Shown here one piece after another: positions 1 through 6,447 of a DNA stretch of 8,382 nucleotides. The DNA lies in the NCBI GenBank assembly GCA_002469895.1, contig DKOA01000029.1, positions 1-8,382 of the forward strand, given 5' to 3'. The number at the start of each line of letters is the position of its first letter. The stretch's first letter is position 1. Source of the stretch: Opitutia bacterium UBA7374. GTDB lineage: Bacteria; Verrucomicrobiota; Verrucomicrobiia; Opitutales; Coraliomargaritaceae. Under the pieces are notes generated by a model that made no database searches, was not told the DNA's origin, and saw only the letters and a list, made by a program, of their open reading frames with translations. Made by a program: the position numbers and the translations under genes.

Positions 1-1400
1 GTCCCGTAGGCATCAATCCAGCCACTCCATCCGCCATTCCCGCAGCGAAGTACCGGCCGTCGGTTCTCCACTGCTCGCAAAACAGAATGGGCAGCGTGTT
101 GCTCGGCGCACCCTTCTTCGCCATACCAGGCATTATTCGTAGCCACAAAAATCAGCTCGGCACCCACACGCACGCTGTCTCTTGCTAAAGATGGAAAAAT
201 ATCCTCATAGCAAACCAATGGTCCCACCGACCACTCGCGTCCGCCTGCCTCCAGAGAAAGCAATCCCGGCTCACTCCCCGGGATGCAGTATCCACCGAGC
301 GGGACCACTCGATTCATAAAGCCAAAAGGCACCGGCACATATTCACCAAAGGGCACCAGTTTCCGCTTCGCATAATAATCTTCGAACAATCCCTTGTCCG
401 GATCGACCAGAAATATTCCGTTTTGCCAACTGTCTACTTCCCTTTGATCCAGATAAGCCAGGTTGCCCATCAGGATCGGCTTGGCTAACTCCCGGCTCAG
501 TGTCTCAATGTCTACCCGCATCGCCTCACTGCCGATCACCGGCCACGGAGTCGCCGCCTCCGGCCATAGCAAGACCTCGCATTCTGTCTGCCCGACAAAG
601 CGCGTCATCTGCCGCAGCGTTGCCATATTTTCGCGCGCAAGTGCATCCTCCCACTTTAAATCGCCCGAAATATAGGGCTGCACTACGCCCACGGTAAAGT
701 GCCCCATATCCGAATCCGGCCGCGGCAAGGACTTAAAGAACAATCCGATTGAAGCGATCAACAGACTTAGGGCGAGGTAAAGATCCGGACTAAACCAACC
801 CGTCAGTAATTTGCGGTTCCGCTGAGTCGCGCGTATCCACAAAGTCTGCGCTATGCAGGCATTAAAGATTACCAAGAGAAAGGAAACGCCATAGGCGCCT
901 GTCCAGGCAGCAACTTGCAGGACGACCGGACGTTCCCATTGACTCAGGGCCAGCGGCGCCCAGGGGAACCCCCAGAGAAGCCAACTCCGCACCCACTCCA
1001 GCACGACCCAGCCCGCGGCCAGAGCGATGCAGCCAACAGCTCGAAGAACAAATCCGCCACCCCGCAATCTGGGCTGTAGCCATGCCGCCAAGAGAAACCA
1101 AGGCAGATGCATGGCTGAAAGAATGGCGGCCAAAAAGACGGTTCCACCCAATGTGACATGCCGTAGCCAGATAAGCATTACCGACCATACTGCCCATCCC
1201 ATGACCAAAGAAATAACCAGTGCCCAGCGCCGATCCGGCCCCGTGCTGAACCAAAGCAACATAGGAATAAAGGCCACGTAGGCCGCCTCCGCAAAATCAA
1301 AGGGTGGGATTGAGAGCACCCAGAGCACGCCGGTCAACAATCCCGCCAAAAACCCCCAGAATAAGGAGTGCTTGGCAACGAATGGTTCGGCATTTCTCAT
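1..1400 (-). CDS. lnt: Apolipoprotein N-acyltransferase, C-terminus cut by window edge
   Basis: Lnt is an inner-membrane enzyme that transfers an acyl chain from a phospholipid to the N-terminal cysteine of diacylated lipoproteins, the last step of lipoprotein maturation. The frame is open from ATG 1400 to the left edge, giving 466 residues against roughly 510 in E. coli, so about 50 may be missing. Hydrophobic segments fill residues 12-220, including the conserved EWVRSW...GFPWAPL stretch (135-150). A nitrilase-like domain starts near 234. The expected catalytic residues are visible: Glu281 (WPEAATP), Lys345 (YAKRKLVPFGEYVP) and Cys397 (VCYEDIFP). Downstream, NNAWYGEEG and the RAVENRRP segment are also typical. 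ATG 1400 is the only reasonable start, because no other usual start codon lies between it and the in-frame stop at 1434-1436. No clear Shine-Dalgarno sequence precedes it. It follows secA by 98 bases on the same strand. The identification is firm. Confidence 0.95.
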   Translation of the reverse strand, partial: MRNAEPFVAKHSLFWGFLAGLLTGVLWVLSIPPFDFAEAAYVAFIPMLLWFSTGPDRRWALVISLVMGWAVWSVMLIWLRHVTLGGTVFLAAILSAMHLPWFLLAAWLQPRLRGGGFVLRAVGCIALAAGWVVLEWVRSWLLWGFPWAPLALSQWERPVVLQVAAWTGAYGVSFLLVIFNACIAQTLWIRATQRNRKLLTGWFSPDLYLALSLLIASIGLFFKSLPRPDSDMGHFTVGVVQPYISGDLKWEDALARENMATLRQMTRFVGQTECEVLLWPEAATPWPVIGSEAMRVDIETLSRELAKPILMGNLAYLDQREVDSWQNGIFLVDPDKGLFEDYYAKRKLVPFGEYVPVPFGFMNRVVPLGGYCIPGSEPGLLSLEAGGREWSVGPLVCYEDIFPSLARDSVRVGAELIFVATNNAWYGEEGCAEQHAAHSVLRAVENRRPVLRCGNGGWSGWIDAYG

Positions 1401-1498
1401 AATAGCTAGACTGCGCCGGAAGGCCTTAAGAAGCTACCAAAAACCAAGCTCCCAAACGGAGACTTGTTCGATAAATCCTCCGCCGAGTGATTCCGCTA

Positions 1499-4400
1499 TT
1501 AACTGACCAATTGCCAACCTTCACTCCGAATCAGTGGCTCCGCCTTTTTAAACTTTAATTGCCGCTCCTCATCACCCTTGCGAATGGTCACCGTATCATT
1601 GCGCCCAATCTTGGGCAATTCGCGGCGTACCGGTTCCACCTTGGGCAATTCAACCGACTTCTTCCCGGGGGCCGGAGCATTCGGGTCGGCCTGCGCTGCA
1701 GCCGCTGCGGCCATCGCACCGGGCTCGGACTGACCTGTACCGGGGCCCGCTACACTGACTTGCCCGGACATTCGACTGAGCATGCTTTCGAATGCCTTCT
1801 GCGAAGTCGCGGCGCGGAAGATGGTCTGGCAAATCTCTGTGCGAACGTTGGCCATCAATTCCTCAAAGAATCGAAACGCTTCACTCTTGTACTCGTTCAG
1901 TGGATCCTTTTGGCCATATCCACGCAAATTAACCGCACGTCGCAGTTCCTCCATTTCAGTCAGGTGATCCTGCCAACGACGATCCAGTGAGCGAATCACA
2001 ACATAGCGCTCTAAGCCAACCAAAGCCTCTTTTTCCTCAAAAGCCTCACGCGCTTCGTAAGCCTGACGGATGTCGGCGAGGATCTTCTCATGGCGTGCCT
2101 CTATCGTACAATCGGCGATGTCGGCACTCTTCAGGGAGATCGGAAAATACGCGTTCGCCCAAGCAGTAAACTGTTCCAGAGATTCCCCATCTTTACTTTC
2201 ATCGAGAACAGTGAGCCGCTCCTCCATCTCCTCCTCGATCATTTCAAATACGATGTCGCGGGGCGTATCGGACTGAATTGCATCGTTACGTATCCCATAA
2301 ACAACCTCGCGCTGCGTGTTCAGGACATCATCAAACTGGAGGAGACGCTTACGGATCGAAAAGTTTTGCTGCTCGACCTTTTTCTGGGCGTTCTCGATCG
2401 ACCAATTGAGCATACCATGCTCCAGTTCTTCCCCTTCGCTCATCGACTTCTCCAGCACCTTGGAGATCGGGCCTGCATTGGCGAAGAGACGCATCAAGTC
2501 ATCCTCCAGCGAAACAAAGAACTTGGACATCCCGGGATCCCCCTGACGGGCGCAGCGACCGCGTAACTGACGATCGATCCGGCGCGACTCATGCCGCTCT
2601 GTGCCAATGACCAAAAGCCCGCCGGCATCGGGCACTCCATCGCCCAGCTTAATGTCCGTACCACGACCCGCCATATTCGTGGCAATCGTGACCGCTCCTT
2701 TTTGCCCTGCCCGGGCGACGATCTCCGCCTCTTTCTCGTGATACTTAGCATTGAGCACACTGTGCACGATCTTCGCCCGCTTCAGTACCTGGCTGAGTGC
2801 CTCCGATGCCTCCACTGAGGCCGTACCAATCAGTACCGGTTGGCCCTGATTGTGAGCCTCTTCAATGTCTCGCAAAACAGCGGCAAACTTTTGCCTACGG
2901 GTCTTGAAAATCACATCGTTTCGATCTTCCCGCTGACAGGGCTTGTTCGTCGGGATAATCATCACGGATAGACCATAGATCTCATTAAACTCGGCGGCCT
3001 CGGTCTCTGCTGTGCCTGTCATCCCGGCAATTTTTTCATACATCCGAAAGTAGTTCTGGATCGTAACCGTCGCGTAAGTCTTGGTCTCTTTCTCTATGGT
3101 ACAGTTTTCCTTCGCCTCGATCGCCTGGTGGAGGCCGTCGGACCAACGGCGACCCGGCATAACCCGACCCGTATTCTGGTCGACGATGTTCACTTTGTTA
3201 CTTTGCACAACGTACTCCTTATCGCGCTCAAAAAGACTGTAGGCGCGAAGGAGTTGACTGATACAATGAATGCGCTCACTGGTCTGCTGGAAGTGCGCTT
3301 CCGCTTGCTGCTTCTGCGCCTGCTTGGCTTCCGCTTCGGCCTCTGCCTGCTTGTCAATTTCCATGAACTGCGTCGGTAAATCCGGCAGCATAAATGCATC
3401 CGGATCATTCGGGCTCAAGAGCGCGCGGCCCTTCTCCGTCAAGTCCGCCTGCTGGTTCTTTTCATCGATCACATAAAAGAGTTCCTCCTTCAATGCGTAT
3501 CGCTGTACCTTTTGCAGGTCGCTGTTTATCTCCAAATCAAACTTGTCCAACGCACGGCGAATCGCCACCTCCTCATTCATTTGCATGAGATCCGGGTTTT
3601 TCGGCATGCCCTGCTTTACCTTCCAGAGTGGTGCCATCGCCTCCTGCTGGGCCAACGCATCATCACCGGCTTCTTCTAAAGCCTTCTTTGTTTCCTTCAC
3701 CAGTTCCGCACAGTATGACTGCTGACGCGCGACCAGCTTCTGAATGCCCGGCTTGTGCTGAAGAAAGGGCAAAGGATTATCGTCCTGCATCGGGCCGGAA
3801 ATGATCAACGGGGTACGCGCTTCGTCCACCAGAATGGAGTCGACCTCATCAATAATACAAAAGAAGTGGTCGCGCTGCACCTGATCGGCCTTGCTTGAAG
3901 CCATGCCGTTATCCCGGAGGTAATCAAAACCAAACTCGGAAGCGGTACCGTAGGTGATATTGCAACCATACTTCTCACGGCGAGTCGCCGGATCCATGCT
4001 GTTTTGAATGCAGCCTACGCTCAGTCCAAGGAAGCGAAAGAGATGGCCCATCCATTCCGAGTCGCGGCGTGCCAGGTAGTCATTGACCGTAACCAGCTGG
4101 CAATTACGCCCACTCAAAGCGTTCAAGTACAATGGGCAGGTAGAGACCAGCGTCTTTCCCTCACCCGTCGCCATTTCGGCGATGCGTGTTTGGTGTAGAG
4201 CGATGCCCCCGAGAAGCTGTACATCATAATGCACCATGTTCCACGGCAGCGGGTGATCACAAACATCATACGATTGGCCACACATACGGCGCGCTGCGTT
4301 CTTCACCGTAGCAAAGGCCTCCGGAAGCAGGTCATCGAGAGTTTCTCCCTTTTGGAAGCGCTCCATGTACTCCCCCGTCTTCGCCTGTAGCTGCGCATCA

Positions 4401-4516
4401 CTAAGTGACTGCAACTCCGTCTCTAGCGAATTGATCCGGGCGATCAGCGGCTCACATTGCTTCTGGTACTTCTTGTAGTGACGACCAGAGAATTTCTTTA
4501 GGATCGAAGAGATCAT
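1499..4516 (-). CDS. secA: Preprotein translocase ATPase SecA (PVC-type, no C-terminal zinc motif)
   Basis: SecA is the cytosolic and membrane-associated motor that pushes unfolded preproteins through SecYEG using ATP. The protein has 1005 residues, longer than the 901 of E. coli. Visible parts are Walker A GEGKT (118-122, Lys121), the DYLARRD segment, Walker B DEVD (223-226), the preprotein-crosslinking region (about 230-440), [11 protein letters not shown] (about 455-465), [11 protein letters not shown] (497-507), [10 protein letters not shown] (612-621), [10 protein letters not shown] (639-648) and motif [10 protein letters not shown] (653-660). The helical scaffold and wing domains follow, with [14 protein letters not shown] near 864-877. 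A 12-14 residue insertion (83-96) precedes HYDVQLLGG. The central region is enlarged and holds a charged Ala/Glu/Gln/Lys stretch (389-411). After an Ala/Pro-rich linker the tail keeps GRND (971-974) but no zinc-binding cysteines. ATG 4516 was chosen because [11 protein letters not shown] matches SecA N-termini. A TTG at 4582 would add 22 unrelated residues. No clear Shine-Dalgarno sequence is seen at either start. Confidence 0.98.
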   Translation of the reverse strand: MISSILKKFSGRHYKKYQKQCEPLIARINSLETELQSLSDAQLQAKTGEYMERFQKGETLDDLLPEAFATVKNAARRMCGQSYDVCDHPLPWNMVHYDVQLLGGIALHQTRIAEMATGEGKTLVSTCPLYLNALSGRNCQLVTVNDYLARRDSEWMGHLFRFLGLSVGCIQNSMDPATRREKYGCNITYGTASEFGFDYLRDNGMASSKADQVQRDHFFCIIDEVDSILVDEARTPLIISGPMQDDNPLPFLQHKPGIQKLVARQQSYCAELVKETKKALEEAGDDALAQQEAMAPLWKVKQGMPKNPDLMQMNEEVAIRRALDKFDLEINSDLQKVQRYALKEELFYVIDEKNQQADLTEKGRALLSPNDPDAFMLPDLPTQFMEIDKQAEAEAEAKQAQKQQAEAHFQQTSERIHCISQLLRAYSLFERDKEYVVQSNKVNIVDQNTGRVMPGRRWSDGLHQAIEAKENCTIEKETKTYATVTIQNYFRMYEKIAGMTGTAETEAAEFNEIYGLSVMIIPTNKPCQREDRNDVIFKTRRQKFAAVLRDIEEAHNQGQPVLIGTASVEASEALSQVLKRAKIVHSVLNAKYHEKEAEIVARAGQKGAVTIATNMAGRGTDIKLGDGVPDAGGLLVIGTERHESRRIDRQLRGRCARQGDPGMSKFFVSLEDDLMRLFANAGPISKVLEKSMSEGEELEHGMLNWSIENAQKKVEQQNFSIRKRLLQFDDVLNTQREVVYGIRNDAIQSDTPRDIVFEMIEEEMEERLTVLDESKDGESLEQFTAWANAYFPISLKSADIADCTIEARHEKILADIRQAYEAREAFEEKEALVGLERYVVIRSLDRRWQDHLTEMEELRRAVNLRGYGQKDPLNEYKSEAFRFFEELMANVRTEICQTIFRAATSQKAFESMLSRMSGQVSVAGPGTGQSEPGAMAAAAAAQADPNAPAPGKKSVELPKVEPVRRELPKIGRNDTVTIRKGDEERQLKFKKAEPLIRSEGWQLVS

Positions 4517-4636
4517 ACGATCAGTTAATGGATAAATATACAGTTGGAAATGCCCCCGATAGGCTGGCGGTAAGGACACCAAGGGGAGGAAAAAGTTGGA
4601 AAACTGGAGAAACTAGGGCCTACTGGCAAGAGTCTT

Positions 4637-4921
4637 TCAGGGGCCCTCATTCAGCCAGGCAACCGTTGCCCCCCAACCACCCTCTGTGGCATCGCCCAAA
4701 CGAAAGGTCTGCACCCGCGGATCTTTTTTCAACAGAGCATGCACCGTTTCACGCAGAGTACCGATTCCCTTGCCGTGAATGATGCGTACCCGGAGGATTT
4801 TCTTTTCCAGGCAAAGGCCAATATAATCCGGCACCAATTCACCGACATCCGCAGGACGAAACGTGTGCAAATCCAACTCATCGCTGATGGAAAACTCAAC
4901 CGGTTCGGGCTCGTCGCTCAT
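4637..4921 (-). CDS. Small Smr-domain protein
   Basis: This 94-residue protein consists almost entirely of an Smr domain, the fold found at the C-terminus of MutS2 and as stand-alone proteins, several of which nick DNA or cleave RNA. Three family signatures are visible: LDLHT at 16-20 (usually LDLHG), IIHGKGIGTLRE at 47-58 with His49-Gly50-Lys51-Gly52, and GGWGATVAWL at 81-90. An acidic stretch of about 15 residues precedes the domain. There is no signal peptide or membrane segment, so it should be cytosolic. The start is ATG 4921, preceded by a weak purine-rich GTGAG about 10 bases upstream. It lies between rmuC and secA on the same strand, with 107- and 120-base gaps. The partner of rmuC hints at nucleic-acid repair, but this is inference. 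The domain call is firm and the substrate is unknown. Confidence 0.9.
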   Translation of the reverse strand: MSDEPEPVEFSISDELDLHTFRPADVGELVPDYIGLCLEKKILRVRIIHGKGIGTLRETVHALLKKDPRVQTFRLGDATEGGWGATVAWLNEGP

Positions 4922-4944
4922 GTTTTAATCTCACGCCCCCAATC

Positions 4945-4998
4945 CATAATTCGTCAAGTCCACAATTCGTCCATCGTTCGTCCAGACATTCGTCCACT
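4945..4998. repeat. Degenerate short direct repeats in the rmuC-smr gap
   Basis: Four copies of TTCGTC(C) occur on the plus strand at 4950-4955, 4966-4972, 4977-4983 and 4989-4995, spaced 16, 11 and 12 bases apart. On the transcribed minus strand they read GGACGAA(T/C) with short variable spacers. A further, weaker CCGTCGCTCC follows near 5004-5013. The cluster fills much of the otherwise non-coding gap between the rmuC stop and the Smr gene start. Binding site, slipped-strand duplication and chance are all possible. No function is claimed. Confidence 0.5.
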
Positions 4999-5028
4999 GC
5001 TTTCCGTCGCTCCACAAAAAGCAATTCG

Positions 5029-6312
5029 CTAAGAATCTCCCCCGTCCAAAATTGCCGAAGGCCGCGTTTCAATCGACTTCGTCTCGGGCAAAGGGTCGGC
5101 CGACGCACTGTCTAATGCCTGGAACTTCCGGGCCGTCACCAGAAGACGGCTATCCATTGAGTTGACCGCTTTATTATAGTGCCCGACCGACTGATCGAGG
5201 CTCTTCCCAACCTTATTAAAATGTTCCGCAACCACGCCGATCCGCTCATAAAGTTCCTTGCCCAGCGCACTGATCTCCTTTGCCTCCCGGGTGATGGCTT
5301 CTTGTTGCCAACCGTAAGCAATGGCCTTGAGCAGAGCAATCAAAGTGGTCGGCGTAGCGAGGATAACCCGGTTCTCCACACCCAGCTCGATGAGCTGTGG
5401 ATCTTCCTCCAAAGCCGCGCTGAAGATCGCTTCATTCGGAATAAAGAGCACAACAAACTCCGGTGTGTTCTCAAACTGGCTCCAGTACTTCTTCTGCGAA
5501 AGGTTCTTGATGTGATCCCGAATATGACGGGCATGACGCTCCATCTGGACTTCCTTGACTCCGGCTTCCGACGCCTCCAAAGCATCCAGGTAGGCCGCCA
5601 AGGGCACCTTTGAATCCACCACCACCTGCCGCTCATTGGGCAAGCGAACCACCATATCGGGACGCAGGCGGTCCCCTTCGTCGCTTTCCACCGTAGCCTG
5701 CTCGATGAAATCACAGTAGTTGATCATCCCGGCAAGCTCCACCGTCCGGCGCAGTTGCAACTCACCCCACTGCCCGCGCCCTTCCGGCTTACGCAAGGCA
5801 CCGACCAGGCTGCTCGTCGTCTGGCTCAGACGCAGCTGCGATTCGCCAAGCTGCTGCAGTTGCTCCTTTAGACTCGCATCCGTGGCTGTCCGCCGTTCTT
5901 CGATCGAATCCACCCGCTTGCGGAATTGTTCGAGCGCTTCATTGACCGGCTCCACCGTCTTTTCAATCGCCACCTGACGTTTCTCCAAATCGCCCCGTGC
6001 CCGCTCCTGATACTTTTCCAACGCGGTCTTGGCTAAATTGAGGAAGGATTCGTTATTTTTTGAAAGCGCCTCCGAAGAGAGCGCCTGAAAACTCTCCTTC
6101 AACTGATCGCGGGCCGACTCCAGCAAAGCCAATTTCTCCTCCGCCGCCTTACTCTCCGCCTCGTGCTGCGCCTCCAGACGGGCGAGCGCCTCGCTCTGCA
6201 CACGCCGTGCCTCCTGTTCGCGCTGCACGCTTGCCCGCATGAAGAAAAAGCAAACCGTAGCACCGAGCAGGATTCCCAGACCTAAAGCGAAGTAAACATC
6301 CATCTGATTCAT
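5029..6312 (-). CDS. rmuC: DNA recombination protein RmuC homologue
   Basis: RmuC family proteins limit recombination at inverted repeats in E. coli, and their core is predicted to be related to PD-(D/E)xK nucleases. This 427-residue protein has the usual build. There is an N-terminal membrane anchor (about 6-25, VYFALGLGILLGATVCFFFM), then a long charged Glu/Ala/Lys/Arg-rich region likely to form coiled coil (about 28-165), then the RmuC domain (about 168-375). Conserved family segments are GRGQWGELQLRR (178-189), RPDMVVRLP (217-225), DSKVPL (233-238) and TPEFVVLFIPNEA (283-295). Pro218-Asp219 and Asp233-x-Lys235 fit the nuclease-like pattern. The tail beyond about 400 is low in complexity and poorly conserved. 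ATG 6312 is preceded at about 10 bases by GAAGGGA, the best Shine-Dalgarno candidate in the window. A second ATG at 6303 would sit too far from it. It is divergent from the receptor gene and leads the run toward smr, secA and lnt. Confidence 0.95.
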   Translation of the reverse strand: MNQMDVYFALGLGILLGATVCFFFMRASVQREQEARRVQSEALARLEAQHEAESKAAEEKLALLESARDQLKESFQALSSEALSKNNESFLNLAKTALEKYQERARGDLEKRQVAIEKTVEPVNEALEQFRKRVDSIEERRTATDASLKEQLQQLGESQLRLSQTTSSLVGALRKPEGRGQWGELQLRRTVELAGMINYCDFIEQATVESDEGDRLRPDMVVRLPNERQVVVDSKVPLAAYLDALEASEAGVKEVQMERHARHIRDHIKNLSQKKYWSQFENTPEFVVLFIPNEAIFSAALEEDPQLIELGVENRVILATPTTLIALLKAIAYGWQQEAITREAKEISALGKELYERIGVVAEHFNKVGKSLDQSVGHYNKAVNSMDSRLLVTARKFQALDSASADPLPETKSIETRPSAILDGGDS

Positions 6313-6384
6313 TCAGCCAAAATCCCTTCTACAGGCAATGGTGGAATTTCTCCAGAGTAAAGCTTGACATCCAAAAAAGCTTAA

Positions 6385-6399
6385 TGAAAGTCACTTTCA
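6385..6399. promoter_or_regulatory. Perfect 15-base palindrome, candidate operator
   Basis: TGAAAGTCACTTTCA consists of two perfect 7-base arms around a central C. It ends 48 bases before the receptor ATG and lies about 72 bases upstream of the rmuC ATG, in the divergent gap. Such symmetry next to a promoter region is typical of dimeric repressor sites. ZnuD-type receptors are repressed by Zur or Fur-family regulators in other bacteria, which makes that the first guess. The bases do not match the E. coli Zur or Fur consensus, so the regulator is unknown. Confidence 0.45.
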
Positions 6400-6411
6400 A
6401 ATATAGCGCCC

Positions 6412-6434
6412 CTGTCAGGCCTTTTGCCAGACAG
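6412..6434 (+). other. Stem-loop just upstream of the receptor start
   Basis: CTGTCAGGC (6412-6420) pairs with GCCAGACAG (6426-6434) around the loop CTTTT, giving 9-base arms with one A-A mismatch. It ends 13 bases before the ATG at 6448, so if transcribed it would lie in the 5' leader and could affect ribosome access or mRNA stability. There is no U-tract after it in the plus direction, so it is not a standard terminator. It could also be an imperfect protein-binding palindrome. Confidence 0.4.
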
Positions 6435-6447
6435 TCCGATAATCATC

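Noticed and set aside
862..1281. Open frames of 71-130 residues on both strands over the lnt N-terminal half
   Set aside because: They overlap the lnt frame, which is open for the full 1400 bases with conserved catalytic motifs. Their translations are low-complexity and match no family I know.
1401..1498. CGGAG/CTCCG pair in the secA-lnt gap as a terminator
   Set aside because: A five-base stem with a loop of about 16 bases and no adjacent U-tract is too weak. Nothing else is recognisable in this gap.
1559..4198. Many plus- and minus-strand open frames of 60-158 residues inside secA
   Set aside because: All are shadows of the 1005-codon secA frame, with biased composition and no recognisable domains.
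4615..4647. AGGGCC/GGCCCT inverted repeat at the smr stop, possible terminator
   Set aside because: There are only six pairs with a 21-base loop, overlapping the coding end, and no proper U-tract directly after the stem.
4896..5108. Minus-strand frame of 70 residues spanning the rmuC-smr gap
   Set aside because: It overlaps the ends of both rmuC and smr, and its middle is just the translated short repeats. No family signature is visible.
5136..5977. Alternative open frames within rmuC
   Set aside because: rmuC has clear family motifs throughout. The others are Arg/Ser-rich out-of-frame readings.
6360..6382. Two AAGCTT hexamers, 17 bases apart in the divergent gap
   Set aside because: The short A/T-rich hexamers show no wider symmetry or repeat. 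Chance is likely.
6364..6405. TTGACA at 6364-6369 as a sigma-70 type -35 box
   Set aside because: No acceptable -10 hexamer lies 16-18 bases downstream. The TATAG near 6402-6406 is too far away, so no promoter is called.
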